36,459 nt of DNA, from positions 1 to 36,459 of the forward strand of contig PHAT01000005.1 in assembly GCA_002840435.1 (NCBI GenBank), in the 5' to 3' direction. Position numbers and translations under genes: made by a program. Shown here piece after piece: positions 1 through 8,008 of this stretch. How positions within the stretch are numbered: position 1 is the stretch's first letter; each line of letters begins with the position of its first letter. The DNA is from Deltaproteobacteria bacterium HGW-Deltaproteobacteria-6 (GTDB lineage: Bacteria > Desulfobacterota > Syntrophia > Syntrophales > Smithellaceae). The notes beneath the pieces were generated by a model. That model was not told the DNA's origin. It saw only the letters and a program-made list of their open reading frames with translations, and searched no databases.

Positions 1-231
1 CAGCGCCATCAGCATGGTGTAAAGGGCAAAGGCGCCGACCACTTCCGCCGTGTACATCTTGTCATACTTCCGCTTTAAAGAAACCAGGATCAATCCGCCC
101 ACGATCAGGCATCCCAGTTGAAAATACGGGAAATTCGCCGCTCCCGCCGCCGCGTATTCCGCAAAACCGAATGTTGCTGTTAAAAGAACAACTGCCGCTG
201 CCGCTACGATGGTTCCTAATGTCTTTTTCAT
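1..231 (-). CDS. Small membrane protein of unknown function (partial)
   Basis: The reading frame starts at an ATG at 231 and runs off the left edge, giving 77 visible residues. A good ribosome-binding site (AGGAGG, 241-246) lies 9 nt upstream of the start. The N-terminus is signal-like: MKKT, then an Ala/Val/Leu-rich hydrophobic stretch to about residue 22. A second hydrophobic segment is at about 35-46, followed by a basic loop (SLKRKYDK) and the start of a third hydrophobic stretch. This suggests a small inner-membrane protein with two or more transmembrane segments. I do not recognise the family. It is transcribed divergently from the Mla operon. Confidence 0.7.
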   Translation of the reverse strand, partial: MKKTLGTIVAAAAVVLLTATFGFAEYAAAGAANFPYFQLGCLIVGGLILVSLKRKYDKMYTAEVVGAFALYTMLMAL

Positions 232-281
232 GATCTGCTGCCTCCTGTGTTTGTTTAGGGTTTGCACCCGTTGTTTGTTTA

Positions 282-334
282 GTTAAACTTCAATTTTAAA
301 AAAGCGCCGCTTTTTTGGAATTTGTTAGTTTAAC
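282..334. promoter_or_regulatory. Long imperfect inverted repeat
   Basis: The outer arms are GTTAAACT (282-289) and AGTTTAAC (327-334). They enclose AAAAAAGCG and CGCTTTTTT arms separated by one base. The structure sits 50 to 100 bp upstream of the minus-strand gene starting at 231. It could act as a bidirectional terminator or as an operator; the sequence alone does not decide. Confidence 0.45.
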
Positions 335-339
335 TTATC

Positions 340-413
340 CCGCAAAGCGGAGGGCTGAAAGCCCGTGGTTGCCTTTATACTAATGAAAAGACCGTGCCAT
401 CTTTTAACGGCAC
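340..413. other. Cluster of hairpins in the 5' intergenic region
   Basis: Three stem-loops occur in series: CCGC-AAA-GCGG (340-350), GGGCT-GAA-AGCCC (352-364) and GTGCC/GGCAC (394-398 with 409-413). They lie in the 434-bp gap between the divergent genes at 231 and 666. This may be a structured leader, a small RNA or a terminator. It was compared by eye with c-di-GMP riboswitches and not assigned. Nothing else recognisable was seen in 414-578. Confidence 0.35.
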
Positions 414-578
414 ACGAAAGATAATTGTAAATATCGGATACTCATCATTATTTAACGATTATCCCACTGGCTGCCCCACGCCATAAATCAGTTACTTCCA
501 TCTTTCTTTCAATGAAATGTTCAATCGGCTTGAACGAAATATGAAAAGCAATTTAATATTCATGATCTTCAATTTTCA

Positions 579-607
579 TTGACAAGCATCCGGCATCCGG
601 CTTAAAT
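579..607 (+). promoter_or_regulatory. Sigma-70-type promoter of the Mla operon
   Basis: TTGACA (579-584) and TTAAAT (602-607) are separated by 17 nt, 59 bp before the first Mla gene. The -35 box is perfect and the -10 box matches 4 of 6 positions. The spacer contains a tandem CATCCGG repeat (588-601). Confidence 0.55.
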
Positions 608-665
608 ACCCGACATAAATTAATGATTTTCTTTATGGACGCTTTCAGCCAAACAAATAAAAGAC

Positions 666-1952
666 ATGGCGATGACAACAGCATTAAAGGAAAATTGCCC
701 GGACTCTTATCAGATTTCTTATAAATTAGAGGAATCGAATCTCCTGATTTTTCTGGCGGGAGAGTTCGGCCTTAAAAATCTGACCGTTTTCACAAACGAT
801 ATGAGCTGTCAACTCTCCAGTCAATATTTGAAAAACATCACCATCGACTTCACACAAGTCTGTTATCTGGACAGCGCGGCGGCTCTGGCCTTTGTTCAAA
901 TTGAAAAGTGGGCAAACGGTAAAAACATTCAGTGCCGTCTGATCAACTTAAATGACGAATCGAGGGGAATTTTCAGTGTCATCCACAAAGTCGCGCTGAC
1001 TGATCTGCCTTCGAAACCGGATAAACCGCCGGATCGTTCCGGATACTCATTGGTGGACCGGCGCAAATCATCTTCAAAACCGGATAAGACGCAAGACCGT
1101 TTGACATACAGATTGTTTGAAAGGCGGGGCGGGCCTTTACAATCGGCTAAACCATATGCCGCATTTATACGCCAGGTTGGTCAATCGTCCTTGGCTATTG
1201 CCGGTGAATTCAGAAATTTCGTTACATTTATCGGTGAATTGCTGGTTGCTCTTTTCTATACCTTCCGGCATCCTAAAACCTTGCGGGGGCAGGATGTCCT
1301 TTTTTATGTTCAGCGGGCAGGCGTGGACGGTCTGCCGATTGTGGCCATGATCGGCGCCCTGATGGGATTAATCATGGCCTTCATGTCTTATCTGCAGTTT
1401 AAACAATTCGGCGCGAACATTTATGTTCCCACCCTGGTCAGTTTTGCCATGATCAAAGAACTGGGACCTATCATGACGGCCATTCTGGTCGCGGGACGTT
1501 CCGGCTCCGCTTTTGCAGCGGAAATCGGCACCATGGTGGTTAATGAAGAAGTCGACGCGCTGCACACCATGGGCTTTGATCCGATTCGCTTTCTGGCTGT
1601 TCCCAAAGTTCTGGCGGCCGTCATTGTAGTGCCGATCCTGACCATATACGCCGACTTGTCGGGCATAATCGGCGGTATGATCATCGGCATCACCAGCCTG
1701 GACCTGACGTTAAAAACCTACATCAGCCAGTCGATCAAAACCATCCAGGCGTTCGATGTTGTCGCCAGTTTGATCAAGGCCGCCGTATTTGCGGGCCTCA
1801 TTTCCGCCATCGGCTGCCAGCGGGGATTTCAGGTGCGGGCGGGAGCTCAGGATGTCGGTAAATTCACCACATCCGCCGTTGTCACGTCGATTTTTCTGAT
1901 CGTGCTAACCGATTCCATTTTCGCCGTTATGCTGTACTACATTAAAAATTAA
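666..1952 (+). CDS. mlaE: STAS-domain/MlaE fusion, phospholipid ABC transporter permease
   Basis: This is the inner-membrane permease subunit of an Mla-type ABC transporter, a family that moves phospholipids or other hydrophobic substrates between the inner and outer membranes. Residues about 20-115 form a STAS-like domain: a beta-rich region with a DFTQVCYLDSAAA core. A charged linker (about 115-165) contains two similar SSKPDK(T/P) stretches. Residues about 175-428 are the MlaE permease, with FAMIKELGPIMTAILVAGR and FAAEIGTMVVNEEVDAL, both hallmark stretches. Stand-alone E. coli MlaE has about 260 residues and its STAS protein (MlaB) is separate, so the two functions appear fused here. The ATG at 666 has only a weak upstream RBS. 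It is the first gene of the operon with mlaF 16 bp downstream. Confidence 0.93.
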   Translation: MAMTTALKENCPDSYQISYKLEESNLLIFLAGEFGLKNLTVFTNDMSCQLSSQYLKNITIDFTQVCYLDSAAALAFVQIEKWANGKNIQCRLINLNDESRGIFSVIHKVALTDLPSKPDKPPDRSGYSLVDRRKSSSKPDKTQDRLTYRLFERRGGPLQSAKPYAAFIRQVGQSSLAIAGEFRNFVTFIGELLVALFYTFRHPKTLRGQDVLFYVQRAGVDGLPIVAMIGALMGLIMAFMSYLQFKQFGANIYVPTLVSFAMIKELGPIMTAILVAGRSGSAFAAEIGTMVVNEEVDALHTMGFDPIRFLAVPKVLAAVIVVPILTIYADLSGIIGGMIIGITSLDLTLKTYISQSIKTIQAFDVVASLIKAAVFAGLISAIGCQRGFQVRAGAQDVGKFTTSAVVTSIFLIVLTDSIFAVMLYYIKN

Positions 1953-1968
1953 TAAAGGAGTTCCCGTT

Positions 1969-2763
1969 TTGGAACCATCGGAACATCAACCCATCATCAT
2001 TGTAAAGAACCTGACTCAGCGGTTTGGCAATAACACCGTTTTCGAAGATGTGAGCTTTGAGGTCTACAAGGGGGAAGTTCTGGTGATTGTGGGCGGCAGC
2101 GGTTGCGGCAAATCAACGTTGCTGAAAATCATGATCGGCCTGCAAAAACCTTATGCCGGGCAGGTTTTGTATCAGGGAATGGACATTACCCGGGCATCCG
2201 ATGAGGACTTGAACGATTACCGGCAGAATATCGGTGTGCTCTTTCAATCCAGCGCCTTGTTCAGTTCGATGACGATTAAAGAAAACATCGCGTTGCCGCT
2301 TTCTGAATACACCGATCTTGATCCGGGAACTATTGACAATATTATCAAAATGAAACTGGGCATGGTCAACCTAGCCGGGTACGAAGATCATTATCCATCC
2401 GAACTTTCCGGCGGCATGAAAAAAAGAGCGGGCATCGCCCGCGCGATGGCGCTCGATCCGCGCGTGCTTTTTCTGGACGAACTGTCTGCGGGCCTTGACC
2501 CGATCACCGCGGTGGAACTCGACGACCTGATCATCAAAACCAATGAAGCCCTGAGGACAACCATGGTGATCGTCAGTCACGAATTGGAATCTATTTACAA
2601 AATTGCCCATCGGGTGTTAATGTTGGATAAGGAGGCCAGGGGAATGATTGCCGAAGGCAAACCTTTGGAATTGAAAGAATACTCTGCAGACCCGCGGGTG
2701 AAAAGCTTCTTTTTACGCCAACTGCCTGTAGATCATGATGAACAGAGGCTTTATGTCAGCTAA
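1969..2763 (+). CDS. mlaF: Mla-type ABC transporter ATPase
   Basis: This cytoplasmic ATPase powers the MlaE permease. The Walker A motif GGSGCGKST is at residues 42-50. The signature is LSGGMKKRAGIARAM and Walker B is VLFLDELSAGLDP; the proline usual in DEP is a leucine here. The H-loop lies in IVSHELES. The start is a TTG at 1969, chosen because AAGGAG (1955-1960) lies 8 nt upstream and no nearby ATG fits the conserved N-terminus. The 264-residue length is normal for the family. The 3' end overlaps the likely mlaD start, so translation is probably coupled. Confidence 0.95.
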   Translation: MEPSEHQPIIIVKNLTQRFGNNTVFEDVSFEVYKGEVLVIVGGSGCGKSTLLKIMIGLQKPYAGQVLYQGMDITRASDEDLNDYRQNIGVLFQSSALFSSMTIKENIALPLSEYTDLDPGTIDNIIKMKLGMVNLAGYEDHYPSELSGGMKKRAGIARAMALDPRVLFLDELSAGLDPITAVELDDLIIKTNEALRTTMVIVSHELESIYKIAHRVLMLDKEARGMIAEGKPLELKEYSADPRVKSFFLRQLPVDHDEQRLYVS

Positions 2764-3685
2764 AAGCTCAAAATTTTTAATCGGTCTTTTTGTCATTGTC
2801 GGCTTATTGATCTGCGCGGGAATCATCATCTGGGTGGGCGCGGCAAAATTGTTTGTCAAGGGCTCTCTCTACACGGTATATTTTGATGAGTCCGTCCAGG
2901 GATTACAGGTGGATTCGGCCATTAAATACAGAGGTGTGGAAATCGGGAAGGTCCAGAGCATCGACGTGGCGCCGGACTACCGTCTGATTGAAGTCAATAT
3001 GAAAATCGATCTGGAAGGCGATCTGCAAAACCAGACCATCGCCTCGCTGAAAACAGCGGGAATTACGGGAATCGTCTTCATTGAACTTGACCGGATCAAG
3101 GCCGGCGAATCAGCCAATTCGCCGAAACTTACCTTTCAACCGGATTATCCGGTTATTCCATCCCGCAAGTCGGAAATCAGCAAGTTTCTGGCGGACACCA
3201 GCGTGATCATGGAAAGCATCAAGGCTATCGATTTCAAGGGCATTTCCGATCAAACGAAAAACACCTCTCAAGCCATAGAAGGATTTGTGAAGGGCAAGCG
3301 GATCAACCATATCATGGCTAATCTGGAATCCACCTCCGCCAATCTGGACCATACCATTGCCGCAGTCAACAAAATGGTTTCCGAAGGCAAAGTGGATCGG
3401 GCCGTAACAGAATCACTGGGCATATTAGCTGATGCCCGCAAGCTGGTCGGACAGGCAAAAAGTGAAATCGACAGCCTGAAACTGCGTGAAAAGGCAGAAC
3501 AAACTGATATTCTTCTTAAAGATGTCGCCAAAAAAACAAACACCATTACCGGCGATCTTCAGGACATCTCGGAAAATCTGCGGGTCACCTCGGAAAATCT
3601 GCAAAAGCTTTCCGAAAGCTTAAACAGAGATCCATCGGATCTGATTTTCACCAAACCGCCGCCGCCGCGAAAACCCATGGAATAG
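2753..3685 (+). CDS. mlaD: MlaD-family (MCE domain) substrate-binding protein
   Basis: This is a membrane-anchored periplasmic lipid-binding subunit. An N-terminal transmembrane anchor (about residues 7-30) is followed by one MCE domain (about 35-115, with FDESVQGLQVDSAIKYRGVEIGKV). A long, mostly helical tail ending in a proline-rich stretch follows, as in many non-E. coli MlaD proteins that have a tail after the MCE ring. The ATG at 2753 is preferred because an AGAGG-type RBS precedes it and it gives a basic MSAKSSK N-terminus; an upstream ATG at 2735 is in frame. It overlaps mlaF by 11 nt. Confidence 0.92.
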   Translation: MSAKSSKFLIGLFVIVGLLICAGIIIWVGAAKLFVKGSLYTVYFDESVQGLQVDSAIKYRGVEIGKVQSIDVAPDYRLIEVNMKIDLEGDLQNQTIASLKTAGITGIVFIELDRIKAGESANSPKLTFQPDYPVIPSRKSEISKFLADTSVIMESIKAIDFKGISDQTKNTSQAIEGFVKGKRINHIMANLESTSANLDHTIAAVNKMVSEGKVDRAVTESLGILADARKLVGQAKSEIDSLKLREKAEQTDILLKDVAKKTNTITGDLQDISENLRVTSENLQKLSESLNRDPSDLIFTKPPPPRKPME

Positions 3686-3701
3686 TGAAAGGAATCAAGC
3701 T

Positions 3702-4388
3702 ATGAAAAATATTTTATTACAACCACGATTTTTCCGTAAACGGCGGCCGGGCTTTTGTTTCCTCATGTTGGCTGCTTTTCTCCTACTGATCGCCGGATGC
3801 GCCACAAGCAGCAAGCCGCAATATAATGTGGAAAACTACCTGTTGAATTATCCGGCCCCTTCCTGGACCAAACCCGAAAAGCTTGCCGCGTCCGTTAAAC
3901 TGAACCGGTTTTCCATCGCCGCCGCCTATAATTCCACTCATATGTTTTTTCGCAGCGACGCTTACAGCATTGATTCCTTCAATTACTCCCGCTGGGCGGT
4001 CAACCCCGCCGACATGACCGGCGACAACCTTCTTCGCGACATGAGAGCAAGCGGCCAATTCCTCGCGGTCTTTTCCCGGCATGAAACAGATGAAAGCCGG
4101 TTTATCATTTCGGGCGGCATTGAAGAATTTTATCTGAGGACGGACAACGGCAATAACAAGGCGGTCATCGGCATCTCCATATCCATGCAGGACTCGCGGG
4201 AAAAAGAAACCGGCAAGAGGATGATGTTTCAGAAGAAATATTTCCGGGAAGAACCGCTGAAAGAGTCGTCGCCCAGGGGCTATTGCCAAGCTGCCAGCAG
4301 GGCCATGGAAATCATCTCCCGCGAGATCATCAGTGATATTTACGCGGCTGTTAAAAAAACCGTCCAATCAACACCGGGGTCTCCATGA
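3702..4388 (+). CDS. ABC-type transport auxiliary lipoprotein
   Basis: This is a predicted lipoprotein with a basic N-terminus, a hydrophobic signal (about residues 18-31) and the lipobox LIAGC, which places the lipidated cysteine at about residue 32. The mature part contains SVKLNRFSIAAAYN and DNLLRDMRASGQF, matching the pattern of PqiC/ABC_trans_aux-type lipoproteins that accompany MCE transporters. These are thought to anchor or cap the transporter at the outer membrane. It lies 16 bp after mlaD in the same operon, with an AAAGGA RBS. The family assignment is by pattern and position; the role is inferred. Confidence 0.8.
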   Translation: MKNILLQPRFFRKRRPGFCFLMLAAFLLLIAGCATSSKPQYNVENYLLNYPAPSWTKPEKLAASVKLNRFSIAAAYNSTHMFFRSDAYSIDSFNYSRWAVNPADMTGDNLLRDMRASGQFLAVFSRHETDESRFIISGGIEEFYLRTDNGNNKAVIGISISMQDSREKETGKRMMFQKKYFREEPLKESSPRGYCQAASRAMEIISREIISDIYAAVKKTVQSTPGSP

Positions 4389-4783
4389 AGGAAATTTCCA
4401 TCCAAACCCATTCGCGCTTTGAAATGCTGGACATCACGGCGGCAATCCAAAAAGCGATCCGCGAAGAAAAAATCGAATCAGGCATTTGCCTGGTTTACGC
4501 GCCCCATACCACCGCGGCCGTGACCATCAATGAAAACGCCGACCCGGATGTGCCGCGTGATATCCTGGCGGCGCTGGACCACGCTGTCCCGCTTTCCGCA
4601 AACTACCGGCACTCGGAAGGAAACTCCGCCGCGCATGTCAAATCATCGCTGGTCGGCGCATCAGAGATGGTCATCATCGAAAACGGCCGTCTGGTTTTAG
4701 GCACGTGGCAATCGATCTTCTTCTGTGAATTCGACGGCCCGAGAACGAGGAAAGTGATTGTAAAGTTTTTACGTGACGCGTGA
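4385..4783 (+). CDS. yjbQ: YjbQ-family protein (UPF0047)
   Basis: This 132-residue protein matches the YjbQ/UPF0047 family. Visible family features are YAPHTTAAVTINENADPDV near residue 40, the conserved HxEGNSAAHVKSSLVG segment (about 76-92), and the C-terminal LGTWQSIFFCEFDGPRTRKV. Family members have weak thiamin-phosphate-synthase activity, but their physiological role is unsettled. The ATG overlaps the preceding stop codon (ATGA, 4385-4388), so it is translationally coupled to the lipoprotein gene. Confidence 0.93.
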   Translation: MKEISIQTHSRFEMLDITAAIQKAIREEKIESGICLVYAPHTTAAVTINENADPDVPRDILAALDHAVPLSANYRHSEGNSAAHVKSSLVGASEMVIIENGRLVLGTWQSIFFCEFDGPRTRKVIVKFLRDA

Positions 4784-4880
4784 AGCGATGGTATTACTGA
4801 TTTTTACCAAGTGCCTTTATCTCCGTACCCTTAGTGTATTGCAGGGTAATATAAACAAACCTTGAGTTATGCCTTCGGTC

Positions 4881-4901
4881 TTCAGCCTTCAGCCTTCAGC
4901 C
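4881..4901. repeat. Three perfect 7-bp tandem repeats at a gene end
   Basis: TTCAGCC occurs three times without gaps (4881-4901), preceded by a degenerate copy (4874-4880). On the minus strand the array runs across the stop codon of the inositol-monophosphatase gene (4889-4891). Because the stop lies within the first unit reached, gain or loss of a unit would not change the protein. Confidence 0.7.
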
Positions 4902-5668
4902 TCTTTAAAAACCTCCATCATCTGCTCCTGAATCAGACCATTGCTGGCCAGAAGATCGGGTGATTTCAACCGCCACGGTCCGCCCCTCATATCGGAAATA
5001 GTACCGCCCGCTTCCGTAACCAGAAGACTGCCCGCGGCGGTATCCCACGGTTTGAGCTTCAATTCCCAGAATCCGTCAATCCGCCCGCAAGCCAGATAAG
5101 CCAGGTCGAGAGCCGCCGCACCCGGCCGCCGGATCGCCTGCGCCTTTACGGCCATTGCACTGAAAAAATTAAGGTTGTTGTCCGGGCTAACGCGGATGTC
5201 ATAAGGAAAACCGGTAGCCAGAAGGCTGCGCGACAGATCATTGACAATGGAGACCCGCAGTTTTTTGCCATTGAGATAAGCGCCACAAGCCCGCGAGGCC
5301 GCAAACAATTCATCTCTGACCGGATCGTAAATAACACCAAGCACCACAGCGCCTTCCTTCTCCAAAGCAATGGAAACGCAAAAAAAAGGGAATCCATGTG
5401 CGTAATTGGTCGTCCCGTCCAGCGGATCAATAATCCAGCGCATTTTTGCCTGCTCATTTTTTACGGCCGATTCCTCGGATAAAATTCCATGATCGGGGTA
5501 TAGGCGGCTGATTTCCGTAAGAATCAGCTCTTCTGACATTTTATCAGCTTCCGTCACCAGATCGATCGTTCCTTTGTAATGGACCTGATGCTGCTCAGTT
5601 AATTTCGAGGCGAGCAATTTTCCTGCCTCACGCGCCATTTTTTGGGCAAAGTCCATGAACTCCGTCAT
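4889..5668 (-). CDS. suhB: Inositol monophosphatase family protein
   Basis: This is a Mg2+-dependent phosphatase of the IMPase/SuhB family, hydrolysing inositol-1-phosphate or similar sugar phosphates in the cytoplasm. Metal-binding motifs are visible: the SEES region, WIIDPLDGTTNYAHGFP (DPxDGTxN), and LKPWDTAAGSLLVTEAGG (WDxAAG) near the C-terminus. The ATG at 5668 is chosen because GGGAG lies about 10 nt upstream; a TTG at 5689 is an in-frame alternative adding 7 residues. The resulting 259 residues are the usual family size. SuhB in E. coli also acts in rRNA antitermination, but no such role can be read here. Confidence 0.93.
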   Translation of the reverse strand: MTEFMDFAQKMAREAGKLLASKLTEQHQVHYKGTIDLVTEADKMSEELILTEISRLYPDHGILSEESAVKNEQAKMRWIIDPLDGTTNYAHGFPFFCVSIALEKEGAVVLGVIYDPVRDELFAASRACGAYLNGKKLRVSIVNDLSRSLLATGFPYDIRVSPDNNLNFFSAMAVKAQAIRRPGAAALDLAYLACGRIDGFWELKLKPWDTAAGSLLVTEAGGTISDMRGGPWRLKSPDLLASNGLIQEQMMEVFKEAEG

Positions 5669-5808
5669 GAAATGCAAACTCCCTGTCAATATTTATTTCA
5701 GGGGTTAAACCATAAAGCAGGCCAAAAAGTAAGCATAATCTTAGAAGTTGCGCTGTATAAAAAATAGTGCTAAACAAAACAAAAATAATGATTATTTGTG
5801 ATAGGTTA

Positions 5809-6708
5809 ATGACGACAGAACAAAATGCTGATTCCTTAATAATTGATTTAAAAGCAGCTCGCGAAAAATCAGGGTTGACCCTGAAAGAGTTATTTGAGCG
5901 TACAAGAATCAGTGTGGTCAATCTTGAAGCCATCGAAAATGGCGATTATCATTTACTGCCTGTCCCGATATACACGCGAAACTTCATTAAAACTTATGCC
6001 GATGCTCTAGGCGTGGATGGAAAATCCGTTTTGCGGCGCTACGAAGAGTATCTGCAAGCGCTGCAAGTAAGGGAAAGAGAAGAGATCATTGAACAACCCC
6101 ATGACGCGCCTCTGATCGTCATTCTTGCACGGTACAAAGCCTATCTGTGGGTTGTATGCATCGTCATTGTCGTTGCCGCCATATCCTTTTTTGTAAGCAT
6201 TTATAATAAGCCGTCTCTGGAAGCGCCTCTAAAAAGCGAAACTGCCCCCAAAGCCGTGATTACCGAATCACCGGCCCAGGACAAAACGCTGCCGGATAAT
6301 CTTCCCATCGACGTCAATCTGCCCAGGCCCGAAAATTTAATCACGGCAAGCCAGACAAGCGACGGGCAAACACAACCGGCGCCGAAGGGAACGGAAGTGC
6401 AGAAATCCGACGCTCCGGCGCCCGCGGCCGCGCCCAAAAACAGCAAAGCCAAAACAGCGGCACTCTCGGAGGATGAAGAATCGTCCGTCCTCGTTGTTCA
6501 CGCCACGGAAAAAACATGGCTGCGGATTCAGGCCGACAACCAGGAATCTTTTCAGGTTTTACTGAACCCCGGAGAAACCATATCACGCAAAGCGGCTCGT
6601 TTTAACATGGATATCGGTAATGCCGCCGGAGTCAGGATACAGATTGATGGAAAAACCATAGAAAATTTAGGCAAGACGGGACAGGTCATCCACCTGCGCT
6701 TACCATAA
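5809..6708 (+). CDS. rodZ: RodZ-like protein: N-terminal HTH, one TM, C-terminal DUF4115
   Basis: This is a membrane-anchored cytoskeletal adaptor candidate. Residues about 10-80 are an XRE-like HTH_25 domain (AAREKSGLTLKELFERTRIS, then IYTRNFIKTYADALGVD). A basic region and a single transmembrane helix follow (about 112-135, VVCIVIVVAAISFFV). Next come a Pro/Ala-rich periplasmic linker and a C-terminal DUF4115 beta domain (KTWLRIQADNQESFQVLLNPGE). This order is that of RodZ, which links MreB to the elongation machinery. The ATG at 5809 is preferred; GTG (5767) and ATG (5788) upstream are in frame. A TATAAA at 5756-5761 could be part of a promoter. Confidence 0.85.
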   Translation: MTTEQNADSLIIDLKAAREKSGLTLKELFERTRISVVNLEAIENGDYHLLPVPIYTRNFIKTYADALGVDGKSVLRRYEEYLQALQVREREEIIEQPHDAPLIVILARYKAYLWVVCIVIVVAAISFFVSIYNKPSLEAPLKSETAPKAVITESPAQDKTLPDNLPIDVNLPRPENLITASQTSDGQTQPAPKGTEVQKSDAPAPAAAPKNSKAKTAALSEDEESSVLVVHATEKTWLRIQADNQESFQVLLNPGETISRKAARFNMDIGNAAGVRIQIDGKTIENLGKTGQVIHLRLP

Positions 6709-6735
6709 AACATTTAAGATGAAAGAGGTAATATT

Positions 6736-6918
6736 ATGTTTGGAATAGGAATACCGGAACTATTGATTATATTGGTTATCATCCTCATTATTTTCGGCGT
6801 CGGAAAACTTCCCGAAATCGGTTCGGCATTGGGTAAAGGAATAAAAAATTTCAAGAAATCCGTTTCCGATAATCCCGACACTACCGGCACTCCGGTGAAA
6901 AAGGAAGAAGACAAGTAA
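6736..6918 (+). CDS. tatA: Twin-arginine translocase subunit TatA/TatE
   Basis: This 60-residue protein has one N-terminal transmembrane helix ([16 protein letters not shown]), the conserved [22 protein letters not shown] amphipathic helix, and a short charged tail. It forms the channel part of the Tat system, which exports folded proteins. AAAGAGG lies upstream of the ATG. It is 27 bp after rodZ and is followed by a strong terminator, so it ends the operon and marks the left edge of backbone sequence. Confidence 0.95.
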   Translation: MFGIGIPELLIILVIILIIFGVGKLPEIGSALGKGIKNFKKSVSDNPDTTGTPVKKEEDK

Positions 6919-7054
6919 TCCCTGTTTTTATTAATAGTTTTCGATAAAGATTAATAACTTCAGGAGAGAATCTATCGCCAAGACCGGCACCGGCCATTGT
7001 TTTCTGCCGACCTGACAGAACAACCCGAATGTTCAAAAAGCAAACAAGAAAAAA

Positions 7055-7086
7055 GCCCGGCAGAATCAAAGCTGCCGGGCTTTTGC
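7055..7086 (+). terminator. Rho-independent terminator after tatA
   Basis: A perfect 9-bp GC-rich stem GCCCGGCAG/CTGCCGGGC with an 8-nt loop is followed by TTTT. It lies 136 bp downstream of tatA and is the last backbone-like signal before the island. Confidence 0.88.
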
Positions 7087-7249
7087 ATGTAAAACCATTC
7101 AGGCAGTCGCTAGAACGGTTATGTTTACCTATAAATTGTATACATCCAGTAATAGCCTTGAATTTGTTCATAATTGCCTAAAATAAATCATGACCAATTT
7201 GTTTTTTTGTAAACTTCTGCATTTAAAAATGCTTTCTCAAGCAATTTTT

Positions 7250-7260
7250 GTTTACACTTT
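7250..7260. repeat. Candidate left attachment core (11-bp direct repeat)
   Basis: GTTTACACTTT occurs here and again at 30952-30962, enclosing the whole accessory region from before the first module to upstream of the recombinases. A reverse-complement TGTAAAC lies nearby at 7208-7214. This is suggestive but short; it could be coincidence in AT-rich DNA. Confidence 0.3.
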
Positions 7261-7264
7261 TTTT

Positions 7265-7300
7265 AAAAAAGCTTATTTTATTGACAACAGGATGTTGTGG
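7265..7300 (+). repeat. Interspersed repeat, degenerate copy D
   Basis: AAGCTTATTTTATTGA is shared exactly with copy B (14203-14374), followed by the core ATTGACAACAGGATG (7280-7294). The outer parts are not clearly alignable. It precedes the first module on the same strand as the other copies. Together with the AT-rich 7180-7260 stretch it fills the gap between the tatA terminator and the AlbA gene. Confidence 0.5.
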
Positions 7301-7313
7301 CTTTTGAACAATA

Positions 7314-7357
7314 CTTCTTAAATTTAAGAAGACAAAAAAATATCACATCACTGTGAT
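7314..7357. promoter_or_regulatory. Two palindromes upstream of the AlbA_2 module
   Basis: CTTCTTAAATTTAAGAAG (7314-7331) is an 18-bp perfect palindrome. ATCACA/TGTGAT (7342-7357) is an inverted repeat with a 4-nt spacer. They lie 50 to 90 bp before the GTG start at 7406 and are the size of dimeric-repressor sites. TTGACA at 7281-7286 is a possible -35 box, but its -10 partner is poor. Confidence 0.45.
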
Positions 7358-7405
7358 TTTCGCTTCGGCACGTTTCCAAGAATAATATGGCTGAGAGAGG
7401 AAGTC

Positions 7406-8008
7406 GTGACCTCAGAGCAACTGCGCACAGCTATCGCGCTCGGCAGGGAGCAGCGGAATACTGAATTCAAGGGCCCTGGAGCGCGGAGCGACAAACCGTT
7501 TCTGGCAAAGGTCGTCCGCGCCGTGCTGGCCATGGCAAACCGGTCTGATGGTGGTGTTGTCGTTATTGGTGTGGATGATGACGGGGAATCTCTAACTCCT
7601 ACCGGCCTCACACAGACCCAAGTGGCAACCTGGCGGTATGATGACCTGCAGTCAAGTGTCACGAACTATGCAGACCCAGCAGTTGACATGGACGTGAACG
7701 TCGTAAGTCTGGATGGCCACGAATTTATCGCGATCACCGTCTCGGGGTTCTCCGAGCTTCCGATCCTGTGCAAGAAGGACTATTCGGGCATACTCCGAAA
7801 CGGGGCGCTCTATGTACGCCGCTATGGTAAGAATGAAAGCGTGGAGATTCCTTCTCACATTGAGATGCGGGAAGTCATCGAGCGCGCCGCCGAGCTTGTT
7901 GCGCGTAAGATGGTCAGGACTGCGACTCGCCTTCAGCCGTACCTCGAACCCTCGGCGTCAGGTAGCGCACGTCAGAAATTCGATAGGGAAGTTGAGGATC
8001 TGCTGTGA
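7406..8008 (+). CDS. AlbA_2 (Schlafen-type) putative ATP/nucleic-acid-binding protein
   Basis: The 200-residue protein has an AlbA_2 domain over about residues 8-140: TEFKG near 20, then AMANRSDGGVVVIGVDDDG (about 42-60), then the beta-rich FIAITVSGFSELPIL and LRNGALYVRRYGKNE. The last is the conserved 'g.yyvR.g..t' end of the domain. AlbA_2 proteins are found as regulators and in Schlafen-like and defence-associated proteins. Here the domain stands alone with a C-terminal helical extension. The start is GTG with an AGAGAGGA RBS. It overlaps the next gene by 4 nt (GTGA), so the two are probably co-translated. It is the first gene of the island. The family is moderately sure; the function is unknown. 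Confidence 0.75.
   Translation: MTSEQLRTAIALGREQRNTEFKGPGARSDKPFLAKVVRAVLAMANRSDGGVVVIGVDDDGESLTPTGLTQTQVATWRYDDLQSSVTNYADPAVDMDVNVVSLDGHEFIAITVSGFSELPILCKKDYSGILRNGALYVRRYGKNESVEIPSHIEMREVIERAAELVARKMVRTATRLQPYLEPSASGSARQKFDREVEDLL

Noticed and set aside
340-413. CGCAAAGC and GGGCTGAAAGCCC suggested a c-di-GMP (GEMM) riboswitch.
   Set aside because: The two-arm GEMM layout and its tetraloop-receptor sequence are not found; the match is explained by a simple hairpin.
3783-4367. Long minus-strand frame (194 codons) opposite the auxiliary lipoprotein.
   Set aside because: It is a shadow frame; the plus-strand gene has a lipobox, RBS and operon context.
4881-4901. Phase-variable tract at the end of the inositol-monophosphatase gene.
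   Set aside because: The stop codon lies in the first repeat unit reached, so unit number does not alter the protein.
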